From contig QLIY01000622.1 of NCBI GenBank assembly GCA_003260075.1, positions 29,110 through 93,109 on the forward strand: a DNA stretch of 64,000 nt. The letters are read 5' to 3'. The notes beneath the pieces were generated by a model. It ran no database searches. It saw nothing but the letters and a program-made list of their open reading frames with translations, and had not been told where the DNA came from. Position 1 is the first letter of the stretch; each line of letters begins with the position of its first letter. The translations under genes were made by a program, and so were the position numbers. The stretch comes from Phallusia mammillata (lineage: Eukaryota > Chordata > Ascidiacea > Phlebobranchia > Ascidiidae). This document shows, piece by piece, positions 12,031 to 24,107 of this stretch.

Positions 12031-12036
12031 TTTATT
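12031..12036 (-). promoter_or_regulatory. Possible poly(A) signal of tetraspan gene 3
   Basis: AATAAA on the minus strand, about 400 nt beyond the stop at 12430. Conserved in position and context with 5682-5687 in the paralogous copy. Confidence 0.4.
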
Positions 12037-12429
12037 CTTATTACAGTGGTAGTACAGGCCACGTGACACACAAACCATCGTGCGACATGTCGCCCCACTT
12101 TATCGCCGTTATGTGATTGCGAAGACGTTGTAATATTACACCCAAACTGTACAAACAATATTTAATGATTAAAAAATAAATGCCAACCTATTCGATGAAC
12201 ATGCATATGAGTTGGTAGGAGGTATATTAGTCGATAAAATACATCAAAAACTGTTTGTATTGGACACAACTACTAGGCAACTGTTTTGTGGATTTTAGGC
12301 AATGTTTATGCATTGATATGTCTGATGGGGGCTTTATACACGTTGCAGACAACTAACGTAACAAAATAACCGGCGGGTCTTATACCCAGTTGCACTATAC
12401 CTCAACATTCGCAACCGATATATACAATT

Positions 12430-14174
12430 CTAATACATAAGTTGGTAACTGATTGAAAACTTTGGGGTTGCTTCTATTTTAATCTTTACAGCAGCTGCCA
12501 TAGACAGTAACGCAGTGCATATTAGGAGACCGGTATTGACACAGAGAAGAATGAACGAGGTATCAAAGCACAATTGGGCCGCGGCGCCTTTGCATTGACA
12601 AAAATCGTTGACTGTAGATGAGGTGCTATTTAAATCGGAATTCACTTCTTGGGTGCCATTTGCTGTAGATGAAGTGCTATTTACGTAAGAGTGGTAAGAC
12701 TTCACTTCTTGGGTGCCATTTGCCAGCGAAACGACGCATAAAAGCTGAATCAGTGCTGCGACGTCAAAAATGTGGTTAAACCAGAGTAAATATGCGAACA
12801 ACGCAACATCACGACAACATAACTCAATATTTTTTACATTTTATAACTCAATATTATTTGAAATTTTGAAATCACATTTTTTTAACTAAAGCATATTTTT
12901 CGCTTTTCCAGAACACAAGCTTTTATACAAAAAGTATCAGCAAGTACGCACGTATTTTGTTAATTAGTATATTAAGTGATATTACATCATTGCGTTAGTT
13001 AAACTACGACAACCACAGGGCACTTATCGCTGCTAGAAATATCAAATAAACGTCAAACCTATCCCAAAGGCATTAAATTCCATTGCTTATAAACTACTTT
13101 TATTGAGCTTATTTGGATGTGAAGGAGTAGTGAAACATTCAGAGTAAAATCTCATATCAAGTAACGAGAGAAAAAGCTTATCATGGGTTGAGATGCTCTT
13201 GACAACGACTTGCTTGCATCAACTTACCACAAAGTAAAGTCACAACACCAACGACAATCGGGGCTTTTTTTACTTTGTCCGCTCGAAATTTGTCCAACGC
13301 CATGGTTGCTAATATATACGAGACAAAAACCAACAGCGCAGCAGAGAATGCGGGAAGCCCGTCTATAAAAACCGGTGCCAGTTCAGCTATAAAACAATAT
13401 TTTTCTTTGGTTGAAAGCGGAACTGTTTTTTCGACAACTACTTTCATACCCCGAAAATTCATCAATGGCACAACCGTGTTAAGTAACAAATCGAAGAAAA
13501 TCGAAGAAAATACAAGTCTGAAATGTTGTAATTATCTGAACACAGAACCCCTAAACAATAAGTCATCTTACCTTTATTTATACAGCATAAGGTACCGTTG
13601 CAAAACTGGAAAACAAAAATATTCTTTTACGTATTTGATATTTTTTTTCTACGTCGTCAAAAGTAGCCAATTTTTTAAACATATAAAAGCCATTCCTTTT
13701 GGAAAATGGTGTTGAATTTCAGTTCTACGTTACTGTAAAACAGATATATAACTTTATACCATAGGTGGGCAACCTTTTTGCATGCGCGGGCCAAAAAGTA
13801 GTGATATATTGCGGAGGCGGGCCGCAACGATGGTCATGCAATAACATAGCGGTGCTGGGCAAAGTCAAACACACAATGATTTTGTCTTTGTACGCAACAA
13901 TGCCTATTCTTAGTAATGAACTAACAACTATGAACGTGTAATGTAACAACACTTTGACATAAAAATGGGCTTTGACACATACATTCCGTCCAGCCGATCA
14001 AAATAAAATACGTGTCGCGGGCCGCTCCAAAGTTGCTCCGTAGGTTGCCCACCCCTGCTTTATACCATTCCTTACGTGAGTCCATTTTTGAAGGAAAATC
14101 GCAGCAATTGTAAAAGGGATAGTTGGAACAAATAACGCTGTAGCAGCACTTTGTAGAATCACGTTTGTTTTCAT
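12430..14174 (-). CDS. Four-TM membrane protein 3 (claudin/PMP22-like topology), 4 exons
   Basis: Exons 14076-14174, 13572-13605, 13228-13386 and 12430-12755 (99+34+159+326 nt) encode 205 residues. Exon sizes and phases equal those of tetraspan gene 2. TM1 follows MKTNVILQSAATALF. The small exon encodes FCNGTLCCINK. TM2 is in PAFSAALLVFVSYILATM and TM3 spans the exon 3/4 join. The second loop has two diverged TQEVKS/TQEVNS repeats with several N-x-S/T sites, then CQCKGAAAQLC and TM4. It is clearly the duplicate of gene 2, still open in frame and with canonical splice sites, so likely functional. Intron 1 carries a 298-bp hAT insertion that gene 2 lacks. Function unknown. Confidence 0.85.
13760..14057. 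mobile_element. hAT-type non-autonomous element in tetraspan gene 3 intron 1
   Basis: Ends CATAGGTGGGCAACC and, at the right, the reverse complement of CAGGGGTGGGCAACC. The 8-bp target duplication ctttatac is at 13752-13759 and 14058-14065. The paralogous intron at 7680-7690 keeps the uninterrupted site (actttataccattcc). The interior is rich in GCGGGCC near both ends. Confidence 0.93.
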
Positions 14175-14551
14175 TGCACTTTTTTAAGGTTTAACGTCCT
14201 TCCCTTCAATAAATTTTAAACGAATAAATATAGCTTTAGTTTCTGCAAAACAATTTATATGCCAATGATACGTATATGCTTTTTGACATCACGTTTGAAG
14301 TTTTAGTTGGTGGGTTATATTCAACTTTAATTTAGTCCGTTTTCAACACCAAGTAAAAAACTTTTCAGTTAATAATTAGGTACTTTCCCCACTACGTAAT
14401 CAAAATTATTTCTTAGCTGTACAACATCTTGAGTCGAGTTAAGTTTATTTAGCTTGGAGAAAGAAAGCAAAGCACATAACTGCACTAAAACAAACCCCAA
14501 GCCGGAAATAGCTGTGAAACGGTTAAACGTTATGGAACTCATAAAAGTTGA

Positions 14552-14882
14552 GGGCCCAATTGGTGGATAAGAGCTAAACGACCTGCAGCTACACAGTCAT
14601 AACAAGGCGTTATGTGACTGGGGCACGCAAGAAAGCAATGTTGGCGCAATGTGGGTAACACAACTGTAGTATTTACAAACAGTACTAAATGATCTCTATG
14701 TAAACAGTATATCCCCCCCCCCGGCACAATTGGTGGATAAGAGCTAAACGCGCTGCAGCTACACCGTCATAACAAGGCGTTATGTGACTGGGGCACACAA
14801 GAGAGCAAAGTAGCGCAATGTGGTCAACACAGCTGTAGTGTTTACAAACAGCACTAAATGATCTCTATGCAATCAGTATACC
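14552..14882. repeat. Near-identical direct duplication around a C10 run
   Basis: Copies 14552-14712 and 14723-14882 (about 160 bp each; attggtggataagagctaaa at both starts) differ by scattered SNPs and small indels. C10 occupies 14713-14722. The segmental-duplication partner near 8215-8330 has only one copy. Confidence 0.88.
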
Positions 14883-16028
14883 ACGTGACCGTATGTGACC
14901 ACGTCGTTTCATTCTATAAGCGCGCGCAATAGCAAAAGCATATAAACAAACACTTTGTGTTATGTCTAGTCTTCAACACAGCACTAGGCAGCGGAACACT
15001 GGGGTGGAATGTTGGTGGAAACAGTAAACACTAACCACCCGTGTTAGTGCAAAAAGTTAAATCTTTCCATGTACTTGTCCACAATCTCGCTAATGCCTTT
15101 TCCTGTTCTTTACTTGAAATTGTGAAATTAAAAACATTGCTACATTGTCAAATATATGCCGTATAAAGATCTGCAAATTTATCAAACCTAGCCATGGTGC
15201 TTGTATCAGCCAACGTTCACTGAAAAGTTGTTGCAGTTGTTTACATTTTAGACCACGAACATACAAGCGGAAGGGGCATGACGACTCTAATCGTGGTAAA
15301 ATCACGTGGTCGAACTCATCACATGACAAATTTCCCCGTAATCGAAGTTTCGGTAGTCAAGCAATTATGCAACACTAACGTCACCGTTACTGGGCGTCGC
15401 TCTGTTTCACCGTGGTTGATTTGTTTCGTTTGACAGAGTGTACGTTTCTATTGTGCTTTTGCGTACAGTTTCAACTTCATGCAACCGTTTTGGCGTTTTT
15501 TTTATGGCATGTGTCGTATGTAGTCAACTGGGAAGTGTTTGTTCATTTTTGTGATTGCGGCATTCTTTATAGACCTTTATTTGTTCCGCGTCACACTTTT
15601 TAGACTAAAACACACAAATAGTATTGTAACGAAATTAATTGGCATCTTTTGTAACGGTTTTTGTATGTGATAAATGCTATGGCAACAATACAGACTGCTT
15701 TGGCAACAATACAGGGTCAATCGATGGTTTTTATGTCCACTGTAAAAGCATTACATGAGAGCTCGCTTAAACGAATATCCACAACATGCTTGGAAATCTG
15801 TTGGTACGCAATAGGTATGTCTCGATACAGGCTTTAATAATCACGTAGGCGATTTTTAAAGCCGTTTCCTTACAAATCATGATAGATAATTAGCCTATCT
15901 ATTAATAATAATTTGACACAAAAACAGAAATGCGACATTTAAATCATGGTTTGAAAAACAATAAAATACTTAGGGTTTTACAACATGCAATCCCATGGAA
16001 AGAACATTGCATTGTTTAGGCAAAAATA

Positions 16029-16694
16029 TTAATTATCCACGGTTGTGTAGTTAAACTGCTTTGCTTTTGACAACCTTATCTGTAACACAACCAAAAGCAT
16101 GCAAAGTTGCACTCCAAGGCTGAGACCAAAACTTATCCCTAAAATTGTGTAAGAAATCCCAAACCGAAACGTCATCACCCCGTCACTATAGTCACATGTG
16201 ACGTCAGGTGTTTGTTGGGCACCAGACGAGTCTCCGCCGAAAAACTTTCGTATATTTTTGAACTGCTGGTCACGGAAATTGGAGTTAGTAAGATGATGTG
16301 TGCCTTCGTGTTTTACTCCAGCAAAGGTAGTTGCAACTATCAGTAGAGCTGGTAGCAAAAGAAGGTCTAAACAGAATAGATATTGTAGGAATGTGTATTT
16401 TAAATTTTTGTGTATTTTTATTTTAGCGGCACATCTGACACGTCAAGGCAATTTTGTAGTTACTTTAAAGTCTAGCGGCCTTTGATTGCGTTTCCTAAAA
16501 CTACACGCCCTAGCACTTACGTAATCGTAAAAACGTGTCTTGTAGCCGCCTTCGTTGAGCAGTAATTATTTCTATTGTTTTGGAGCGACACTACCTTTGC
16601 CCCAAGTTATAATACCACGTTGTCGCTTGACTATATATTTACGTTTGCGAATTCAATAAAACAGTCACTTACTTACTTAGATCGCCAACGTTAT

Positions 16695-16792
<98 letters not shown>

Positions 16793-17811
16793 AGGAGTCT
16801 TCAGAGTTCTTTATTTGTGTAGTCAGATCGCGTATTTTCCTTCTTTAATCCTAAGTTGCTTACGTAGTTACACAGCGATATAACTTAATCGCAACAGTAC
16901 CTTTTAATCGCAACAATATATAGACTACTTTGATAGTAAAACATACATACAAGACGAAGCGAGATAAAATGTTGTTACCAGTCACATAATATCTCATTTA
17001 ACACAAGAAGCCATGTATGGTAATGTAGTAATTTGAAACTTGTTACAACAGAATGCGTATTATGCCGTGTATCACACAAACAAATAGCTCATGTTGGACA
17101 CAAAATACGGTTTCCGTACCTGAAACGACAAAGACAGCCAAACATATTCGACTGTGTAGTACAGAATAATCTTTCCTGCAAGCCAATCGAGCGCTTACAG
17201 CTGCAAATATTGTCCCAAAAAGAATAAACAGGATGGACCAGCAGCAAAGGACAACAACCCAGACATGTTTTGCGTCCGAGAAGTCTTTAACTGCAAATGA
17301 AGTTACATATTTAATAAACTTTACTGATCAGCAGACTTATAATTAGAATGCAACATTGCCAGCTGTCTAGTTATGGCTTTCGAAAATAAATCAAACAGAA
17401 ATATAGTTGTTAAATAATAGGTCTGACGTTGTCAAGTTAATCTTATGGCGCTTTTCGTCCACAACTATTTACACAATTTTAAAGAAGCGGGTTTTTACAT
17501 GCTGCTTAAACAACCTTTTTTGTATTAACAAGCGCAACTAACATTAGTAGGCTATACGTAGGCACCGTATATGAGAGAACCTTACCTAAATTTGTACAGC
17601 AAGAATTGGAGTTGCAAGCCTAAAAACATTTTTTTGACTGAAAGGTAGAAAAAAATGAAACATCAACTGACGCTGATGTAGTGATTGTTATTCAAAAACA
17701 TTGAGTTACCTGAAACCAGTCGTTTAACAGCAAAGCTGCAACAATGCCCGGAGCAGTTGGTATTGACAATATTGCTGAAATAAGCCGAAGAGTAAATGCA
17801 ACGACCATCAT
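16029..17811 (-). CDS. Four-TM membrane protein 4 (claudin/PMP22-like topology), 4 exons
   Basis: Exons 17710-17811, 17586-17619, 17120-17290 and 16029-16348. With the second of two adjacent ATGs (17808) the first exon is again exactly 33 codons and the protein 207 residues. The first loop exon encodes ACNSNSCCTNL. Exon 3 has TM2 (HVWVVVLCCWSILFILFG), a basic cytoplasmic turn and the start of TM3. Exon 4 finishes TM3 (LLIVATTFAG), has a His/Asn-rich loop (KHEGTHHLTNSNF), then TM4 (ISYTILGISFGLSLGVQLCM) and a short tail. Exon order and phases are shared with genes 2 and 3, but sequence identity is low outside the motifs. Two acceptors are possible for exon 4 (16348 or 12 nt upstream); the one chosen aligns best with the paralogues. 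Confidence 0.78.
16696..16792. repeat. 97-base poly-C run
   Basis: Uninterrupted C from 16696 to 16792, just upstream of tetraspan gene 4 exon 4 (within its intron 3). Unlike the ~10-base runs, its flanks are not duplicates of one another. It looks more like a filled gap than a natural microsatellite. Confidence 0.8.
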
Positions 17812-19045
17812 GCTATCTTCCTATTTACTTGAATTAAAACAATGATTTTGATTTAATCATGTCTACCTTTTAACCTCTGCTTCTACATATACAAGTAGAG
17901 TTAAAAGAGTTGTGTAGAAATTTTAGCACTTGACTTTACTATAACTGGTTTTTGAATGCAAACACTGAAACTTCCCAAACAATTGATTTTCCTTAACTTT
18001 GTCTATGGAATCCTGGTCTATATAGACTAGCAACTAAGCATTTTTACCAAGACAATTAATAAGCACATTTTACCATCAGAGTCTAATTCTCATTCCCTTT
18101 TAGGTTTTGGGACATCATTCTCCATCAGCAAATGTCCGAAACCACAATTAATTGCGCTGAACAAACTTTCTAAGCTGGGCTATGCATCGCACGATATCGT
18201 GAAAAAACGTGCCAAAATTACATGACTCATTCACATTAGTAGCCTACACATCCAAAATTGCTCTGTGAAAATTCCGTTACACTTCAAATTTTGTCCTGTT
18301 TAATAGGGAGCTTATTTAAATTCCGTCACAAACGTTCATTTTGCATCTCAAAAGTGATATTGTCAAAACAACTTCTTAGCAGTTATACTTAGTTGAGATG
18401 TACGCTTAACTGCTTTTAAGTTTAATAAACGTCAGATTTATCAGAATTTTGTGACATATGGTGCAAATGGCTTAAAAACAAACAAACTTAATCTAAGCTT
18501 CATACAATTGTATTTGGAGGGAGCAGTAATTAATTGAGCACAAACGTCCCAAAAAGGCTCCAGAAGCCTTTTCTGGTCACGGGTTGTCTTGACAAACGCA
18601 ATTGGTCCAGGACTTGTAACTTATGAAACTTTCCGATGTGGTGGGAAATAAAAATACAGGAAAGATGCTGCTTTTTACGTTTTTATATATTCACCCAACA
18701 ACAGAATTTTCTTCGCTCTTTTGCCATTGTGCCCCATGTTTAATTGTATTTTGGCGTATTTTTAACCATAAGGTTATTGCAAGTTGTTCTCAGATTGTGT
18801 GTTTGAAATGTTTTTATAGTTATTTTTGTCCATGTTTTGCGCAGCACCGAATTACAATAGAATAGCCTACATATCCATCCCACTAACTTTTTTCAGTGCA
18901 GTTTTAACAACAAACAACACGAGCTGGTGGACATATAAAAAGCCCGACGTGCTCACTTTAGGTGATTTTCGTAGGCACGAAACAAGCTTTGCCTCTGTAA
19001 TATTTTGTTAACTTGCACCTTAACAATATAATTAATAACGGCAAT
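17812..19045. other. Intergenic between tetraspan gene 4 and TRIP4
   Basis: AT-rich, no open frame with recognisable domains. It should contain the promoter of the tetraspan gene and the 3' UTR of TRIP4, but no signal is clear enough to name. Confidence 0.45.
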
Positions 19046-22000
19046 TTAAATCTTTAGTGCTTTCTTAGCCGATCTGTGCGTGGTTGGGTCCAGTTTCCAA
19101 ATTTTATGTTTGCCTTTTACCGGAAACTTTATGCGCAGCTCTTTCGGATTTTCGCAAACAAAAACGTACGGGGATCCCGATTCTCCGTAAGGATAAGCCC
19201 GAGCGTAATCTTCCTGCTCTAGAACGTCTTTTACATGCACACAACCTAAAAGGCACCCAACGGGGTATTCCGCTGGAAAAGGAGCCATTTCTGCTTCTGC
19301 AGGGTTTTGTTGTCTCCAACTGACTTCATGTTGTTGTTCTAATTGTTCTATCTCTTCCTTGGTAGCTGGCCTAGCCGCAGCTGCAATCCAAAGCCTACCT
19401 CTGTGTTTGGAATACCTGCATAGACAATAGAATTACATTAAAAACAAGAGGCAAAAAACAACAACACATGCATAGGCCTACACATTGAATGAAAGGTCAT
19501 AGTATTGCAAACTGAATTATGACGTTTGGTATTGAACCGTCAGTCCTTATTAAAAAATGGTTAAACGACAAGTCACTAGTAAAAGCCTGTGCAATTTTCC
19601 AGAGGTAATGTGCTGAAAGTGTATTAGTGCTTTCTAAAAAAAAATTCTCATTGCATATATTACTGCAATGGTTCTTCTAACTTATATTGAATAGAAGGTC
19701 TTTAAGTGGCATTCAACTCCACTGCAAGCAAGATTTATAGCCCTCATAGAACATAAAGTGGTGAACGCTTAGCTCTGGTTGAGCATACTTAGATATGGAG
19801 GGTACTTTTAATCCACGAGTAAAGTCAATAGTAGTAACAAAGGATTTTATCACTCAAATTTTTTTTGTATTTCCAACTGGATGCTGCATGCTTTTAAATA
19901 TTATTTTTTTAAATGAAAAATCAAGAAGACTCACCAGCTTCTGCCTTCATCCTTTTTGATTCCACGAACTAGGAGTGATGCCCAAGGCTGGTGCATACTT
20001 AAACACATCCCAGGATCAGACATTTCAAGTAAGGCTGGATCCTGCAATCTGTTACTCATACCAGAAGACCAAACATTGTCTTGCTTCTGTGATTTTTTCT
20101 CAAAAGGCTGACTTTGAACAAACATAGGTTTTGGGCCCTTGATTGTGGGGTTAACTAGACTTTCTGTGTCAATAATATTTGTTATGTAAGATGGATCATC
20201 AATGGGCATCATTTTAAAGTTTGCATCCATAATTTCTACATCTTCATTGATATTGTAGTCTGCTCCATCATCTTCTATAACTCGACGCCCAGCAAAATCT
20301 AAGGTAACCTTAAAAAATGAAACATTTCATTGCATCATACATGGTACGGACCTATATTTATGAAATCACTTAATTAAGACTGCAGGCGCAGTATTGCAAC
20401 GATGATGACAGCAGGTTTCTTTAAATTCCTAAAATAACCACTATATATATGCATGTTCTTTGGTGGTTCTTTTATCAAGTCATTTTTTGTCTGTGTCTAG
20501 TATTTTTGATGTAGGAATAAGCAGGTAATCTTACTGTTCAACATGATGTCTATTTGTGAGAGTTTTAATGCCAGTTTCTAGTCTTTTTGCAAATTACATT
20601 GAATTGTTTCATTTACACAGCAACCAACCTTTTTGTTTAGTCTGGAACCATGTTTCTTTTCCCATAATTCTGCTTCCTTTTTCTTCATCAACTCTCGTTC
20701 TTTATCACCAAGCCAAATGTTTGTATCAGCAGCAAAATAGTCAGATTCATCATCTATGACTCTTGTTCGTTGAGCACATGTGCGATCATACTTAAGCAAG
20801 CGGTTTTTGTAAGCTCGTGCTTTTTCCAAAGCCTTTGCCACATGGTTGTCATCTATAAAAATATAAATGTGGAATGTCATTGAAACTAGCTTTTTTAAAA
20901 GATTCCAATTAAATAAGGGAACTGAAGATGGACATCAGCAAAAAACAAGTCTTTATGATGTACTACAGACAAATACAGGTAATTGCAAATTATCGAATAA
21001 TTTACTTAGTAGGATCATGGAATTGTAGCCTAACACTTGTAAAGAAAAAAATTTTTCCATCCTAAAGAAAGAAAATTGCCCACCTAAATGCATAAAAAGG
21101 ATAAGCGCATAAAATAGTTGTTTGAATTAGTGAGGTGATTAAAGCCTATATTGACACAATTGTAGTCCCTATAATCCCTTTTGCTGCTTGTATATTTTCC
21201 TGAACAGAGATATTATATTACAAACAGCCTTTTTAGATGACAAAAATATCTACTTGACATGCAAAATTATACATAATGTTTTTAATTACAGCTGGCTTAG
21301 TCATACACTTTTGCACCTTCTTCTATTTGAGAAGGACCTGGCACACTCATCAGCTTCTTGTGAAGTTTTTCACTTTTGTTTGAATGCCGAGCAAGTATTT
21401 CCTTTTCCTCTCGGGTGCAGACCAAGTTGCCACAAAATAAACATGGTCCTGAACCCTCCTGCTCACAAACAACTCGGCCACATTTCAAACAGTTGTTAAC
21501 CAATCTGGAATTAGCAACACAATTTTGTGTTTATAGCAGTAAAAAATGGATGTTATGGAGTTGCTACACTACTTTTCTCAATATAATTTATTTCAAAACA
21601 TTTTCATACTTGTGTTTCTGTGCTTGACATTCACATGGATTTCTTCCAGGAATAATGACACCCTTGTTTGTCAGTTTGCCATCCTTCCCATAGAGTGACA
21701 CATATGTTTGTTTTTTCTTTCCTTTCTTTCCAGTATGAACATCACTTTCGTCATTTATACTAAAGGGATTATTCTTGTTTTTGGACATAGCAAGGTTTTT
21801 CCCTGGCATTTTTAACTCTGTGTCATCATCACGTTTATAAACCACCATATTTTCAGGAACTTGAATTTTTTCCCATTGCAACTCCGTTTGACGTAAGAAC
21901 TCGCGTTGCTTCGCATCCAGGCTTCTGTCAGTTGCATTTGCATCATTACCAAGAAGTTCAGTGACAAATGTAACGACGTCTTCCTTTTGTTTAAAAGACG

Positions 22001-22088
22001 AAACGTAAGCGCTGATGTCCGCAGACGATTCCTCATCTATTCCAAGAAGCTTGGTAAGCTCAATAGCTAACCAAGATTGAAATGCCAT
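19046..22088 (-). CDS. TRIP4: Activating signal cointegrator 1 (TRIP4/ASC-1), 5 exons
   Basis: Exons 21610-22088, 21317-21504, 20629-20852, 19935-20308 and 19046-19415 (479+188+224+374+370 nt) join in frame to 544 residues, close to the 581 of human TRIP4. The N-terminal helical region (MAFQSWLAIELTKLLG) is followed by a C2HC5 zinc finger spanning the exon 1/2 join (NPCECQAQKHK then CLKCGRVVC, CLFCGNLVC). Next come a conserved basic coiled region (RTRVIDDESDYFAAD) and a C-terminal ASCH domain starting near residue 395 (MCLSMHQPWASLLVRGIK, GRSWYSKHRGRLWIAA). In known biology TRIP4 is a transcription coactivator and scaffold of the ASC-1 complex, which also acts in ribosome quality control and alkylation repair; the ASCH domain binds nucleic acid. 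It lies head-to-head with neurobeachin, start codons 1.65 kb apart. Confidence 0.95.
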
Positions 22089-23735
22089 TATTAAAATAAA
22101 AAAATATTACGGTGGACAAAATTTAGCCTCTATTGAAGGCAAGGCTTAGTTTTCATGTAACAAACTCAACTAAAGTTAGTACCGGTATAATTGCACCATG
22201 TTGCGAAACCTACGAGTGCATTTGCCTTTTAGTCTTGTTTGCAAACAAATGTTTAATTACCATTATCATGTTCACGAAAATAATATTGTTTATTTTACCA
22301 TACAAAAAATGTATGTAAATTTAAACAAAACGGTTTGATAATATTTTATCATGGTAAATAATTGTAATTTTGAGATCTAAATGCTTTGGATGTCATTCAT
22401 ACGCTTTATTTTGAATTGTTTTTGATTAGTATGTTAACATTGTTCTGGTAAACCGAGGGCACAATTATTTTGCGAAAATTGGGGAATTACCCTCTGTGCA
22501 AACTAAATTCATACCAAACGAAATTGTTTGTTTTATTTTTTTGCAATTTTGGGTCAAATATTTGACAAGTTTAGTGACGGTTAATGTTTTTGAGTTATTG
22601 GTCCGTGTTTCAGGAATTAAAATTAAATTAATTAAATGGTTTAAAGAAATGTCCACATAGTGAAAAATGCCAAGATACTTGTGGAACATCGACAGATACA
22701 ATTTTAAACAAACGTCCACAGATATTAGTAATAACCTATAAATTTAATGTATTTTTTTTCAAATATGTATAGCACACAAATTGTTTGTCACGTGAAAAAA
22801 GACAACAGCTTCACGGTTAAATGAGCAACAAAATTTTTAATCCGTTACTTTGGGATTCGACATTCCTCTCATTTGCTTTGTATTTTGCAGCTTTTCTCAG
22901 CGTTTACGAAGTTATTGTAACAAGAGCCGATTTTGAAATCATTTATTCTTTTATTGATATTTATGACTCATAACAACGTTTAAGTTAACAACCAACAAAT
23001 ATCTGCTGTTGCGGAATTAATTTAATACAGACAAAATGCTTGTTGATGTGTCGTGGATTTTGCCGAACTGCAGCTTGTGTATGTTCCGTCCAAAATAAAT
23101 GATTTGAAAAAGTGTAGCCGTTTTTTTATGTTTTTGAAAATTGATTGCAGAGCAGACTGTTATCTCGTTTTGTTGCAGTAAATAAAAGCTATTATTGGCG
23201 TGTTTTAAACCTATGATTTTAAGTGTTTTTCTGTAGTGTTTGACGAGTCGTATGCTTGTGTCACATGATTTAAACATGTTGTAATTTGGTCGAAAGTAAT
23301 GCAAAAATTTTGAATGTAATGTTCTCATTGGTTTTGCTTGATACATATCTGATATCTTTATCTATAACATTGGTTCATACTACGTACCGACTACCGACTT
23401 TCTGTCATTGAAGCTCGTAAATTGAAAATACATTTTAAATTAAAATAAATGTAATATTCCCACATCATCAAAAAAGGTGGTGTGCTGATCTAAATGTTAT
23501 ATTTATGAAGTGAAATGTACCAGACCTTGTAAATAGGCTGAAGTAATTATTTTTTTAGGATCTTTTGTACTTGCATCATAGTTTGCTTAAAGATAGCAAA
23601 TTATAAAAAAACAGCTCACCTACTCTATGCTTTGTAGGAATATTGGAAGAGTGTTTTTGAGTTAGGTTGGCTGCAGTGCATAGCAACAATTGATGTTGAC
23701 TGTTTAGTACATTGCACAACCACATATTGGTAGAA
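22089..23735. other. Intergenic, possible shared promoter region of TRIP4 and NBEA
   Basis: The two genes diverge from this 1.65-kb AT-rich stretch. No TATA box or obvious element pair is distinguishable from background, and no other gene is seen. Confidence 0.45.
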
Positions 23736-24107
23736 ATGGATTCAGCCAAACCCGATGAAGGTTCAGAAACACCTGATTCAAATTCAGAGGTAAACAAATC
23801 TGGGGAACCACAACCTCAAGAAAAAACTGAAATCCCACCTGTGGAAGAAAATGCAGAGAACCCAGTGTCTGAGGAAAAAACGGAGGAACCCACAGTTGAG
23901 AACGAAGTTGAAGAAATAAAATCTGAGGATACCACAGAGAAACAAACATCTAAAGACGCAACAGTGAAACCAAATGTGACTATTCCTAGTGCCTCTGAGG
24001 TCGGATCTCTTGCAAAAACATCTAAAACAAAGTTTGAGATCCTAAACAAGTTGATTAAAGCTGTTGAAGTATCAGATAGAGATGTTGTTGATGCTGTTTT
24101 CAACCTG
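23736..24107 (+). CDS. NBEA: NBEA exon 1: acidic N-terminus
   Basis: 124 codons. Residues 1-95 are low-complexity, rich in Glu, Pro, Thr and Ser, unlike the Gly-rich head of vertebrate NBEA. The conserved part begins with [20 protein letters not shown], corresponding to the first conserved helix of the family. It ends phase 0 at a GTAAGA donor. Confidence 0.9.

Larger units (their letters stand above)
11560..15420. repeat. Segmental duplication, copy B (paired with about 5200-8950)
   Basis: Collinear with copy A over UTR, exons, introns and upstream sequence. It differs by a hAT insertion at 13760-14057 and by an extra, near-identical duplication around a C10 run at 14713-14722. Confidence 0.75.

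Noticed and set aside
13725-13952. 75-codon minus-strand open frame
   Set aside because: Lies inside a non-autonomous hAT element and has no transposase features.
16575-16883. Open frame encoding a long polyproline
   Set aside because: Produced entirely by the C97 tract, which is probably not real sequence.
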